Made by a program: the position numbers and the translations under genes. From Stomoxys calcitrans (taxonomy: Eukaryota; Arthropoda; Insecta; Diptera; Muscidae), in assembly GCF_963082655.1 (NCBI RefSeq), contig NC_081556.1, forward strand, positions 73,269,227 through 73,333,226: a stretch of DNA of 64,000 bases, in the 5' to 3' direction. Every line of letters starts with the position of its first letter. Position 1 is the first letter of the stretch. The notes beneath the pieces were generated by a model. The model was not told the DNA's origin. It made no database searches and worked only from the letters and a program-made list of their open reading frames with translations. This document shows positions 1 through 11,300 of this stretch, one piece after another.

Positions 1-303
1 TTGTGGTACAAACAGAATGGGTGAAACAAATGCCATGCCAACGAAAGACAAAATAAACAATCGAATCAACATTGCTGTGGATCGATGGACAGACATGCCG
101 CATTTGATGCGATTTGGGTTTGTTACGCATAGTCCAGATGGAAAATATAGTTTTTGCTATTGCTACGATTATTGTGGTTTTTCTACTCGCTTCTTTCTAT
201 GTTTGCTTTCAATGTTTCGGTGTTTGACGAAGAAGATTTTCGAGACGCTTAGTTGAGGAAAAATTTTTAAGAGATGGGTTTCTAACGGGTTAATATCCAA
301 CGC
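1..303. other. no recognisable feature
   Basis: AT-rich DNA with no repeat family or protein domain that I recognise. A 79-codon open frame lies at 17-256 (+), but its translation shows no known motif and it has no clear splice or promoter context, so I do not call it a gene. Confidence 0.4.
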
Positions 304-330
304 TTGGGTATTTATTGGGCAAATACCCAA
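304..330. repeat. perfect 10-bp hairpin
   Basis: TTGGGTATTT at 304-313 and AAATACCCAA at 321-330 are exact reverse complements around a 7-nt loop. It may be the terminus of a hairpin-ended repeat, but no partner end was found. Confidence 0.5.
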
Positions 331-399
331 TTAATACCTTTTTTGATAATTTATAATTTTGCTGAAATCTTGGGTATAATCAAAGTTTTCAAAAAATTT

Positions 400-1032
400 T
401 TGATGATTTCGTATTCTTTGTATATGGACCTGATCTTCTGATGTCATAAAATCAGATTTTAGATATATATAGTCGCTATATAGACCAATCTCCAGACTTA
501 AAGTCTTGAGGCAATAAATTGGTAATTTTTCATCCGATTTCGATGACATTTGGCACAGTGAGTTCTGGTAGACCTCAATCATTTCCGTGAAGTGCGGATC
601 AGATCGGACTATATTTGGATATAGCTGCCCTTAGACCGACCACCCGATCTCCCGATAAAGGGTATTGAGGCCATAAAAGATCCATTTATTACCCGAATTC
701 GATGAAATTTGGCACAGGTTGTTCTGGTAGACTCCTACCCATTCTTGTCAAATGTGGTTCTGATCGGACTATATTTGGATATAGCCGCCATATATACCGA
801 TCTCCCGATATTGTGTAATGAGCCTATAAAAGGAGCATTTTTCATCCTATTTCAATGAAATTTGGCGCAGCGTGTTCCGGTGCCCCTCTAATCCTTTCTT
901 TTGAATATCGTCCAGATCCGACCATTTTTGGATATAGCTGCCATATAGACCGATCTCCCGATATAGAGTATTGAGCCCATAAAAGGAGCATTTTTCATCA
1001 GATTTTGATGAAGTTTGAAACAGTGAGTTTTG
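400..1032 (-). repeat. TR-A type element, truncated (internal units only)
   Basis: Three to four diverged units carry the family signatures on the - strand (ATATAGACCGATCTCCCGAT, 'CCATAAAAG...', 'GAAATTTGGCACAG'). Neither the palindromic 5' end nor the 3' GGGTATAAAAA hairpin is present, so this is an eroded internal piece. Divergence from the other TR-A copies suggests it is old. Confidence 0.7.
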
Positions 1033-1039
1033 ATCAGAA

Positions 1040-1440
1040 AAAAAATTTCAGCATTGGTTTTCCCCTCCTAATGCTGGCAACATTTGTGAGGTACTATGCC
1101 ATGTAAAACTTCTCTCCAAAGAGGTGTCGCACTGCGGCACGCCGTTCGGACTCGGCTATAAAAAGGAGGCCCCTTATCATATAGCTTAAAAAATTTGAAT
1201 CGGACTGCACTCATTAATATGTGAGAAGTTTGTTATACTGAAGACATTTGTGAGGTACTGTACCATTTGGTATGGCAGCCATGTAAAACTATAGGTGTTG
1301 CACTGCGGCACGCCGTTCGGACTCGGACTCATTAAGCTCAATGAATCGGATAGCACTTGAATCGAACAGGACTCACTGATATGAGAGAAGTTTGCCCATG
1401 TTCCTTAATGGAGTATTCATAGGCAAATATGAATTTGCAA
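1040..1440 (+). repeat. SINE body/tail, two partial copies in tandem
   Basis: The body motif 'ACATTTGTGAGGTACT' followed by 'GCACTGCGGCACGCCGTTCG' occurs twice (near 1080-1145 and 1245-1325). Each is followed by 'CTCAATGA/TATGTGAGAAGTTTG'. The tRNA-like head with A and B boxes is missing from both. The second copy ends in the family tail 'GGCAAATATGAATTTGCAA'. It shares the body with the fuller copies near 1672 and 43447. Confidence 0.65.
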
Positions 1441-1671
1441 TAGCAAAAAAAAAACAAAGTTTTGTAAATCAGCAGATCTTCTCTGTCGACAATGGGAAAG
1501 CAGATATGACTGCTGTGTTAGCAAACATATGACTTATTTTAGCTAACTTTTCTCTCTGCTGTTTTAGCTATAATAGCTGCTGAAATAGTAAACGCATATT
1601 TGTTATGAACTAACAAACTACAGTTGCAACGAAACAGACAAATTGTATCTTTTTAAATAGCATACAAGAAG
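1441..1671. other. AT-rich spacer with CTGCTG/TAGCAAAC motifs
   Basis: No gene is seen. Short motifs (TGCTGTGTTAGCAAAC, CTGCTGTTTTAGC) resemble the CTGCTGTTTTG/CAGCAAAC elements near 21165 and 22805 and may be a remnant of the same short family. Confidence 0.35.
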
Positions 1672-1965
1672 GCCGCCTTGGTGCAGGTGTTACCATGTGC
1701 GCCTATGACGCTGAACTCTTCAGTTGGAACCCTGGCGAGAAAAAACAAAAAAAATGCAGCGGTGTTTATTCTTTCCTAATTTTGGGAACATTTGTGAGCT
1801 GCGATGTAATGTAAATGGCATAGCAAAGAGGTGTCGCCCTATGGCAACCCTCGGCTATAAAAAGGAAGTCCCTTATCGTTGAGCTTTAACTCACCGATAT
1901 GTGAGTAGTTTGTCCCTATCACTTAATGGAATGTTCGTGGGCAAATTTGCATTAGCACAAAAACA
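1672..1965 (+). repeat. SINE, near full-length copy
   Basis: A tRNA-like head ('GCGCCTATGACGCTGAAC', degenerate B box GTTGGAACCCTGG) is followed by the family body ('GGAACATTTGTGAGCTGCGATG', 'AAAGAGGTGTCGC', 'GGCTATAAAAAGGA') and a tail 'GGCAAATTTGCATTAGCA'. The B box is mutated relative to the copies at 3766 and 43447, so internal Pol III promotion is probably lost. Confidence 0.7.
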
Positions 1966-2179
1966 TATAAAGTTTGTTTATAAAGGGTTTTGACAACTTT
2001 GAATTTAATTTGTGAACTCACTCTTAAGGTCTGGTTATCCTCTCGTAAATGTTGAAAAACGTGCTGCTGTTTTGTTTGTTTTATGAAAAAATATGCAAAC
2101 GATCACCGAACGCACAGTAAGCTGGAAAAGAAAAACAGTGGAAAATCCCTTGGTACACATTTACAATTTCGAGACTACT

Positions 2180-2711
2180 TTTTTTTATAAATCTATATCC
2201 GAACCGGTTTCTATGAAATTCACCAATGAGGTCGATATATATAAGAAAATCCCTTGTGCATAAGTTCGTGAGAATCGGTTTTAAAATGACCATATTAATG
2301 CAATTTTAGTCCAAATCGGACGAGGTATATCTAAATCTGAACCGATTTCTATGAAATTCACCAATAATGTCGAGACATATAAGAGAACCATTCGTTGCAA
2401 AATTTCGTAAGAATCGGTATTTAGATATATGGGAGCTATACCAATTCAATTTCAATAGGCTTCGTCTCTAGACCCAGCACAATGATTGTGCCTAACTTGA
2501 AGACGATAGGATGAAAATTGCGACCTGTACTTTGTACACAAATTAATATACAGACAGACAAACGGACAGACGGACATAGCTAAATAGAATCAGAAAATGA
2601 TTCGGAGTCGATCGGTATACTTATCAATGGTTCATCTCTCTTCCTTCTGGATGTTACAAACAAATTACTAAGTTATAACACCCTGTTGTACTGTAGCTTG
2701 GGTATAAAAAG
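2180..2711 (+). repeat. TR-E type element, 5'-truncated
   Basis: Units contain 'GAACCGATTTCTATGAAATT' and 'CACCAATAATGTCGAGA'. A proto-microsatellite 'CAGACAGACAAACGGACAGA' follows, and the 3' end is 'ACACCCTGTTG...GGGTATAAAAAG'. The same family is complete at 46824-47900. Confidence 0.7.
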
Positions 2712-2721
2712 AACGAAAACA

Positions 2722-3760
2722 ATAGGTAAGGTTGAAAAGAGGGTCCAGATATTAATCCACTCGGCTTGTTGTGCACTCTAAATACTAAAAAGTAACCTCT
2801 AAAAAAGAAATTCCGCGCTACTTACAAAATCCATAATAGTTTTCCATGCCACGCCCCTAAGTTGTTTCATGTCTGGTATTGTGTCCTGTCCTACCTAAGT
2901 GCATCGACATAGGAAAAGTTCCAAAGTCTAATCATCTTTCCCACATGCCCTACAAATACCATCACTTCCCGCACCGATTTTGCATAAATGAGCCCAAAGT
3001 TCTATGTGTCCTGTTATGATACCGAAAGCTATACTGACCTCTTACTTACTTCCTTTCAGTAATATCCTCGCCCGTCCACGATCCGGATCTCACCATAGGG
3101 TTTTCGTCGTCCTACCGACCGTTTGGCTGTTCCCGAGTGTTATATGTGCGTTCGTCACCCACGCCCTTAACTCGGACTGCGTCGACCCGAAAGGCTACGG
3201 TTTAAGCAAATTTATTGACGGCAGTCACTGTCAAATCGTCGGATATTTCATTCCGCATTACTCCGCTATAGCCTGGCACCCAAACAATGCGGATCGTGCC
3301 ATCCTCCAAGAGGGCTTTAATCTCCTTCTTATACTCCAAGTATATTCGTGACCATACCGTCCTAGTTGTTTTTGCACTGCTGCTCAGCTTACTGTCCGTG
3401 AAGATGTTCACATTCCGTGATCGCCCGGATCCCCGCTTGCAGGACCATATTATGGTCAGGCATTCGAAAACTGATCTCAGTCCCTGGGTTCTCAATGTAG
3501 GCCTACTCTGTCCACTAGTTTTTGGTCCATCTGTGTAGCATGATCTCACACATGGTAATACCAGAGTTCCATCAATACAAGACGGTGCCGCTGGCAGCAG
3601 CATTTCGCACTCGACCTCAAGTGTCATCTCAGGTATCCGATCGGACACCTCTTCCATTCCTTCCAGGTATCCTATCGTCGCCTCGATTATACTGCGATGC
3701 TATGACCTTCTCCTATTCTCCATTCATAATTTATCCACCTGTTCCTTAGTATATGGTTTA
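2722..3760 (-). mobile_element. LOA/I-type non-LTR retrotransposon fragment (RNase H domain and 3' UTR)
   Basis: The - strand reads from an RNase H-like domain into a 3' UTR ending in a GGTTAGGTT-type tail (here 'AGGTAAGGTTGAAAAGAGG' on +). The open frame 3657-3202 shows RNase H landmarks in order: a 'CYTDG' strand, an 'IFTDSK' strand and a 'WVPGYSG..RNE..D' block, matching the three acidic positions of retroelement RNase H. The last acidic block reads 'ISDD' and the region after it is frameshifted. There is no RT in this copy. It is a dead fragment of the family that is fullest at 49133-51437. Confidence 0.75.
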
Positions 3761-3765
3761 ACCAC

Positions 3766-3915
3766 AGGCTACCGTAGGGCAGAGGTTAGCATGCCCGCCT
3801 ATGACGCTGAACGCCTGGGTTCGAGTCCTGGCGAAAACATCAGAATAATTTTTCAGTGGTGGTTATCCCCTCCAAATGCTGTCGACATTTGTGAGGTACT
3901 GTAATATTTGAAACA
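3766..3915 (+). repeat. SINE, tRNA-like head with intact A/B boxes
   Basis: 'GGGCAGAGGTTAGCATG' (A-box-like) is followed by the perfect Pol III B box GGTTCGAGTCC and 'TGGCGAAAACATCAG'. Then comes a short stretch of family body ('ATTTGTGAGGTACTGTAA'), where the copy is cut off. The head is about 75 bp, which fits a tRNA-derived origin; the parental tRNA is not identified. Confidence 0.75.
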
Positions 3916-3949
3916 AGTATCTTGGGAACACACCACCGTGGATTCGGCT

Positions 3950-4445
3950 GCTAAAAATGTTTACAAAATCAATTAAGTTGTAGATCAATATTACTCTGGG
4001 TGCCGAGCCACAGAAATATCATAGGGAATTATAAAGCGGAAACTGGAATCTGTGTGTATGCCTCTAGCGACATATAACCTAAGTCTTCAGGATTCGGCCC
4101 GAAGGACAACGGATGATAGATGGTCACAAAGGAGGAGTTGTGTGCAGTCCAAAATTATGTGGCCTGGTCTACACTTGAAGAGGTCTACCGCACCCACGTC
4201 TCAGCCATAGTGTTCGTCATATAAGGTCACTGTCTGATCGGAAAACATGCTGACAGACTGAGGGTTGCCAGTAACGACTTTTGCCGAAGCTGTGGGAAAG
4301 AAGAGACTATAGAAGATCTGCTGTATGTGTATGTGTTCCGCACTGGGAGTCAGAAGGAGTTCCATTTTAGGTTTTCATTCCTTTGAAAACTTGTCTGATT
4401 TAGCGTGTGTGCACACTCGCAAGTTGCTTGGTTTTTTCAAGTGGT
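3950..4445 (+). mobile_element. LOA-like non-LTR fragment: RNase H end and Cys-rich C terminus
   Basis: The translation has several stops but reads 'LWVPSHRNIIGN' (third acidic block region of RNase H). It continues to 'GHCLIGKHADRLRVASND', 'FCRSCGKEETIEDLL' and 'RTGSQKEFHFRFSFL'. The Cys-x2-Cys block followed by His/Cys is the zinc-knuckle-like C terminus of this element family. Orientation is opposite to the neighbouring fragment at 2722-3760. A MITE abuts its right edge. Confidence 0.7.
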
Positions 4446-4453
4446 AGGAACTA

Positions 4454-4689
4454 TGGGTTGCCCGAAAAGTAATTGCGGATTTTTCATATAGTCGGCGTTG
4501 ACAAATTTTTTCACAGCTTGTGACTCTGTAATTGCATTCTTTCTTCTGTCAGTTATCAGCTGTTACTTTTAGCTTGCTTTAGAAAAAAAGTGTAAAAAAA
4601 GTATATTTGATTAAAGTTCATTCTAAGTTTTATTAAAAATTCATTTACTTTCTTTTAAAAAATCCGCAGTTACTTTTTGGGCAACCCAA
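4454..4689 (+). mobile_element. mariner-type MITE copy 1 (about 236 bp)
   Basis: The terminal inverted repeats TGGGTTGCCC... and ...GGGCAACCCAA extend inward as 'AAGTAATTGCGGATTTTT' and its complement. It is flanked by TA on both sides (4452-4453, 4690-4691), the Tc1/mariner target. There is no coding capacity. Near-identical copies lie at 32302 and 56268 (reverse relative orientation). Dispersed copies with TA duplications show past mobility, presumably driven in trans by a mariner transposase. Confidence 0.85.
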
Positions 4690-4755
4690 TAGAAGGCAAG
4701 AAAATAATATAGACGTTTTCTGCGCGCTGGCTCAACTAAACGCAATTGTAATTGA

Positions 4756-6290
4756 TTTTTATACTCACCACCGACGGATGGGGATATATTCTTTTTGTCA
4801 TTCCGTTTGCAACGCATCGAAATATCCATTTCTGACCCTATAAAGTTGTATATTCTTGATCGTCTTCAAAATCTAAGACTAACTAGCCATGTCCGTCCGT
4901 CACGCTACAGTATTTTAAAATAATATACATCTAAATCTGTACACAGATTTTTTTTGTTCATAGGCAGGTTAAATTCGAAAATGAACTATATCGAACTATA
5001 TCTTAATATAGCCCTCATATAGACCGATCTGCCGATTTAAGGCCTTTGGCCCTTTAAAGACACATTTGTTGTCCGAATTTGATGAATTTTGGAACAGTTA
5101 ATTGTGTTAAGCCCCTCAACATCCCTGTTCAGTACGGTCTAGATTGGTCTAGATTTGGATATAGCTGTCTTATGGACCGATCTCTCGTTTAAGCTCTTGG
5201 ACCTATAAAAGGCATATTGTCCTATTTCACCGATATATTTAACAGTGAGTTGTGTTAGGCCTCTTGACATCTCAGGTCATTACGGCCCAGATCGGTCCAA
5301 ATTTGTATGAAGCTGACATGTATTCTGATTTCCCGAGTTTGAGGCCAATAAAAGGTGAATTTACTAACCGATTTTGTTGAAATTAAGCACAGTGAGTTAT
5401 GTTGGGCCCCTCGACTTTTGTACGGAGTAGGTCAAGATCGTTCTATATTTGGATATAGTTGCCATATAGAACGATCTCTCAATTAAAGGTCTAGGGTCCA
5501 TAATAAGCGCATTTAATATCGAATTTGCTGAAATTTGGTACAGTATGGTGTATAAGGCCCCTCGACGGTTCAAGATAAGATCGGTCCAGATTTGGATGAA
5601 GCTGCCATATATATCGATCTCTCAATTTAAGGCTTTCGGCCCAGAAAAGGTGAATTTATTAACAGATTCCGCTGATATTTAGCACAATGAGTTGTGTTAG
5701 GCTCCTCGACCATAAAAGTTCTCTTATTGCTCGAGTTCGCAGAAATTTTACATAATGGGCTGTGTAAGGCTCCTCGACATTCGTTTTCAACATGGCGTAG
5801 ATCGGTCTATATTTAGCCAAAGTTGCCATATATACCGATTTCCCTATTTAAGGTCTTGGAATCATAAATTACTCTTTTATTGTCCCATTTCGCTGAAATT
5901 TGCCACAGTGATCGGTGTTAAGCTCATCCTTGCTCTATATATTTCTGATCGGTCTATATTTGGATATAGCTGCCATAAACAAGTCCCGGTCTCCCGAGTT
6001 ATGTTCTTAGGCCCATAAAAGGTGAATTTTTTTTAACCAATGATTTTGCAACAATTTGATTTGTAAAACCCTCATATAGCCATCCATGTATATGGTGCAG
6101 ATCGGACTTTATTTAGACATAGGTGTCATATAGATCAATATTCTCTTTTATCGTCAACAGCAGAAAATTGCATTAAACCCCTTGACGTTCGTGCCGAGTT
6201 TGGTCCAAACGGGCTTTTTTGGATATAGCTACAATGGGTTCATCAATATGCATTTTTCACCGTAGATGGTTAGTATATTTATCCGAAGTA
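4756..6290 (-). repeat. TR-A element, 5' end decayed
   Basis: The 3' terminus lies at the left ('TATACTCACCACCGACGGATG' as complement of the CATCC..GGTGGTGGGTATA hairpin). It is followed by the 'CATTTCTGACCCTATAAAG' core and 'ATGTCCGTCCGTC', then about eight diverged units with 'GGATATAGCTGCCATATA' and 'TGAAATTT.GCACAGTGAGTT'. No palindromic 5' end is found at the right edge. It lies upstream of the tetraspanin gene. Confidence 0.8.
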
Positions 6291-7400
6291 ATGGCATTTT
6301 TACTTATTATTAATCATTTGTGATTGTAATTTTTTCCATTTTGCTGTAATGCAAGACATTTTTTTCTTTTTGTTAAAAAATATGGTTCAGTTCATGAGTC
6401 ACCTGGGTGGGTGTTGATAAGTGACGTACATTCTTGGTAAGACGAAGGTTAATGCTTCTTTTAGACTTTTTGGCGTCTATTGCAAGTACGACCCACTATA
6501 GTCTCTAACATAATATTTTCCTTTTCCACTTTCAGAGTCGCTGAAATATATTCTTTCGGGATTTTTAACATCTATGAGAATTATTAAAGAAAAAAACCGT
6601 CCAATCCGGAACACATGTCCAACTCAATGTATGATGGCGGGTACATAAGATTCGCCTTAGTCAGTCGTAACTAGTTTTTAGGTATGGCATTTTAATTGAA
6701 GTGTAAATAAAATATATTGTTCTTTAAATAATTCTAGGTTTAAAGTTCGCATTTGAGTCGTAATCTTCCTTGTCTCTCTGCTTGGGAGGTATTGATGATA
6801 ATTCGAACACAAATTCTTAATTGTTGAGCTGATTTATGTGGTCGTCTGACCACCACCATGTAGCAATTAATGTCTTACAGCGCCGAGAAATAAATTGAAG
6901 TGAAGATTAGCATCGTTCATTATCGCTTGATTGGCCGCGATTAGCTCTGTTTCGGTTATCTCAGTGATGTCATTAAAACGAGAAAAAAACGTATTCGCCC
7001 CAAGGCCCAAATGTATACGCCCCGCAGCTCAAGTGGGCTAAGGGGTATATGCGGTGTAGCAACGGCCATGAAGAATTGAACTCGCATAAATTTTGAATTT
7101 TACAACAAATTTAACAAATTTTATTGATTCTTGTTGCTCTCCATCGTGTTGCCGTCCATCGTGCTTTGGCGTTTCCGGAAATTTTACTGCTGTGGTATTG
7201 AATATCCAAAATTTGTAGTTTCACGTTGAGAACACGTTCTACTCGTCCGTCGACCAACAAATTCCGAAATAGAATTCCAATTTCATATGAAATTGGAAAA
7301 TATATGAGCTGCCTGTTGTTGCTGTTGTACACAATTTTGTATTTGTAAACGCTCTAATAACTCCCCCCCTCAATACAAGATTATCGTGGAGGTCGCTCGA
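6291..7400. other. mostly unique DNA upstream of the tetraspanin gene
   Basis: No TE family recurs here and no convincing gene was found. This repeat-poor stretch, with the next feature, contrasts with the repeat-saturated flanks and probably contains cis-regulatory DNA. That is an inference from repeat depletion only. Confidence 0.4.
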
Positions 7401-8255
7401 TTGATCGATCCATGTGTTGGCGTTCGTTGTTTGTATGGGTATGTTTAGGTTATTGTTGTTGTTGTTGCTAGCTTTATTACTTCATGGAATGACTCTAGCA
7501 CAGTAACAACAACAACAGCAACAATAATAATAACAACCGCAAACACTTGGTCGTGTTTTCAGATTTTTTTGATGAGAGTCGTCAAATCGTGTCTTAGAAC
7601 GAAGCACACTGCTAGCTAGCACTGAGCACGGAGCATCAGCCATCAGCAACAACGTGCATTACGAGTAAATTAATGTGCTGGTGGTGGTATGGCGGCGGCT
7701 GTATCTCGTTCGTCCATTGTCGTCTCGTCGTTTGAGCGTTTCGGCGTGAATGAGCTTTCGTCTCTGTTGATTCTGTTTTGTTTTTGTTTGCGTTTTGTTT
7801 ATTTCGTTTTCCGTTTTGATTTGGTCTGACTGACTGTTTGTCTATGCGTCTGCCCGCCTGCCTGTCGGTTTTGTGTGTCTGTTTTCGCAGTAAATGCAAA
7901 TATGAACCGTGTTTGTGTTTTGTTGTTTAGTTCACTCGTGGCCGTGGCCCTTGACAGTTGTCTATTTTTTTATATTGCGTTGCGATACGTCCGTTGGCCC
8001 CTTCGTACCGTCCGTTTGTTGTGGTAGTCTTCAATCGTTTTACGCGCCGTTACAAGTGATTTCAAACAAAAATTCGAATTTGTGCGTGTGAAAGCAAAGT
8101 TTTACCAAAATTGCTTCCCAAATTATTCCGTTGAATAATTATTTGGAAATTATTGAAGTGAAATTTTGAAAACCCATTTAACAACTACAAGCCACATTTA
8201 CAAAAAAAATAATAATTAAAAAAGTCAACAATTAAACACCCGAAAACGAATCATC
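7401..8255 (+). promoter_or_regulatory. probable promoter and 5' UTR of tetraspanin
   Basis: The region is repeat-free, becomes more GC-balanced around 7570-7930 (CATCAGCCATCAGCAACAAC, GTGGCCGTGGCC) and then very A-rich just before the ATG (8160-8255), typical of a fly 5' UTR. No TATA box or unambiguous initiator could be fixed, so the transcription start is not placed. A first non-coding exon cannot be excluded. Confidence 0.45.
7452..7540. repeat. inverted GTT/CAA triplet microsatellites
   Basis: A (GTT)n tract near 7453-7468 faces complementary (AAC/CAA)n and (AAT)n tracts near 7505-7537. Together they could form a hairpin upstream of the gene. Triplet repeats like this are common in fly regulatory DNA. 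Confidence 0.6.
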
Positions 8256-8315
8256 ATGGGCTGTGCTACCAGAACCATAAAATGTGTCCTTTTAATATTC
8301 AACACGCTGTGGGCC
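8256..8315 (+). CDS. tetraspanin exon 1 (residues 1-20)
   Basis: The ATG has A at -3 and G at +4. The exon codes for MGCATRTIKC and the first part of membrane span 1 ('VLLIFNTLWA'). It ends at GCC followed by GTAAGT, a consensus donor, phase 0. Joining to exon 2 continues span 1 as '..LWA|IFGILLLLLAG', which supports the join despite the distance. Confidence 0.9.
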
Positions 8316-11300
8316 GTAAGTGATTTGGTGGCTCCATGGCCTAATGGAGTCACATAGAAAATTTTACATATGTACCTCCATTCAATTACACACACACATT
8401 CATGCCTACTTGTATACACGTACAAACATATGTTACATTCATACCTAGTCAATGTAACCGAACACGCTGGGGCCTAGATCGCTCTGGTCCGTTGTGGTTA
8501 CCATAAAAGGCGGCTTTAACGATACTATTTTGAAATTGGATTGCTTGGAATTTGCAAAAGTGCCTGAACTTTCTCTCCTGCTTTGTGGTTTAGAAATGCC
8601 TTTGGAGTGTAATATACCTTCTAGGGCTTCTGATGATGAATGATGTTGTTAATGACTATGGTGTTTGTCGTGATGATGACGATGGTGTCGATGATGTAGC
8701 TGTTGTCGTCACTGCCCACAGTTAGCTATCGAATGTTCCCAGCGCTATTGTGCTAGCTTCTGTTTTAAGCATACCTATCTCATTTGTTGTTTGCTGTTAC
8801 CTTGGAGGATGATATCATCTCAAGCTAGTTCTAGACGCTTTTCGTTGCTTAGCCAGCCCGCTCTATCAAACAAAGCACACTTTAAGAGCATGCTGTGCGT
8901 GTTAAGTTAAAGCGTTTGTTCCATTATTTCATAATCGTGCTTGAGAGAAGCATGAGAATTTGCCTATTCAGTCCAACCGCTGGCAAAAGAGATTGATACC
9001 TAATGGCCCTTGAGTCCATATGACAGTATGTATGTTTATTACAGTGTTCCGTAACACCAACAAATCGAATGTTTAGGTATAACACTAAGTACACTGATAG
9101 CAGAAATACGCTGCTAATTCATGCGCCAATGGTGTCATTATTAGGCGTTGTTGAAAATATTGTCAACATGCGGAGTTGATTTAATGAACGAGCGTTGTTG
9201 TTTTATGCACCAACTCTTGTGAACATCATCACTACAAAATGTGTATATAAACAAACCTTACGTTCAAATGACTCTTAAAACTTTGTAAAGGGTGATTTTT
9301 TTGAGGTTAGGATTTTCATGCATTAGTATTTGACAGATCACGTGGGATTTCAGACATGGTGTCAAAGAGAAAGATGCTCAGTATGCTTTGACATTTCATC
9401 ATGAATAGACTTACTAACGAGCAACGCTTGCAAATCATTGAATTTTATTACCAAAATCAGTGTTCGGTTCGAAATGTGTTCATTCACCGTTCAGCGATGA
9501 GGCTCATTTCTGGTTGAATGGCTACGTAAATAAGCAAAATTGCCGCATTTGGAGTGAAGAGCAACCAGAAGCCGTTCAAGAACTGCCCATGCATCCCGAA
9601 AAATGCACTGTTTGGTGTGGTTTGTACGCTGGTGGAATCATTGGACCGTATTTTTTCAAAGATGCTGTTGGACGCAACGTTACGGTGAATGAATACATTT
9701 CGAACCGAACACTGATTTTGGTAATAAAATTCAATGATTTGCAAGCGTTGCTCGTTAGTAAGTCTATTCATGATGAAATGTCAAAGCATACTGAGCATCT
9801 TTCTCTTTGACACCATGTCTGAAATCCCACGTGATCTGTCAAATACTAATGCATGAAAATCCTAACCTCAAAAAAATCACCCTTTACATAAGAAGCACAC
9901 AATCATGAGATGGAACACAGGTTCGATTCTTAGAAGCACACAAAAACTTTCTGAAATCTTAAAAAACGTGTGCACCACACGTTGACAGAATGTGGAGGCT
10001 TTGTTCACAAATGCTATTGTTAGCTTATGAACATTTGTGGTTGATCATGAAATATTTGTGTGTTGATTCACTTTTATAAATTAATGTGGTCTAGGTGTCA
10101 ATGTCATGCTTGGCATTTCTTATGGGTGCGGGAGCATAGTCCATACCTAAGGGTGCAAACAGAGTGCGCGCTGAAAGCCGAGCCGAGCTTGTCAATGCGA
10201 TAAAGATTGTGCGTGCAAGAAAACTGGTTACACACAAGTCAATACAAACAAGCTTGTGCATAGCATAGTGAACGCCGAGCAGAGCAAAGAAGATTGAGTG
10301 CGAGAAAACAGTTCCAAAGCGTTTTTAGCGCCTGTTTGCTTTGTTAATGTTTAGTTTTTGCATGCAGTCGTGTTTATTCATGGTTTAAAAATTAACAAAT
10401 AAAAGCGTGCTAAGTTCGGTCGGGCCGAATCTTATATACCCTCCAACATGGATCGCATTTTTTGAGTTCTTTCCCGCTATTTCTTTGTAGACAAACAAAG
10501 GATAAAAGAAAGGAATTCCTGTGCTAATTGAATGTTGGAGACCACAGTAGAAATCTTTGCATAAAATTCCAGCCAAGTCGAATTATAATTGTGCCTTTTA
10601 GGGGCTCAAGAAGTAAAATAGGGAAATCGGTTTATAGGGTAGCTGTATCAAGCTATAGACCGATTCAGACCATATTTGACACGTATATTGAAGGTCATGG
10701 GAGGAGCCGTTGTACAGCCAGTACAGTAATTTCAGCCAAATCGGATAAAAAATACCCCCCTTGGGGGGCTTAAGAAGTCAAAATTCAAGATCAGTTTATA
10801 TAGCAGTTATATCAGGTTGTGGACCGATTTGAACCATACTCAGCACAGTTGTTGGAAGTCAATACAAAACATCTAATGCTAAATTTGAGTCACATCGGAT
10901 AAGAATTGCGCCCTCTAGTAGCTCAAGAAATCAAGATTCACGATCTGTCCATTAACTGATGTGGTCCATTTACAATCCCAACCGACCTACACTAACAAAA
11001 AGTATTTCTGCAAAATATCAAGCGTCTAGCTTTACTCCTTCGAAAGTTAGCGTGCTTTCGACAGACAATGTCAGAATGTCATAGCGATCAAGAATATACA
11101 TATATACTTTATGGGGTCTAGGACGAATATTTCGAGGAGTTACAAATAGAATGACGAAATCAGTATACACCCATCCTATGGTGGAGGGTATAGGAAAGCT
11201 ACAGGAAAGTTTTCCAAAAAATCTGAAAAATGCATGAAATCTTTATTTGAATCGATAGTACGGTCCATATAATTTAATATTTGAAGATTATTTCATGCAA

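Noticed and set aside
3004..3351. 115-codon + strand ORF
   Set aside because: It is the antisense shadow of the RNase H region of an LOA-like element.
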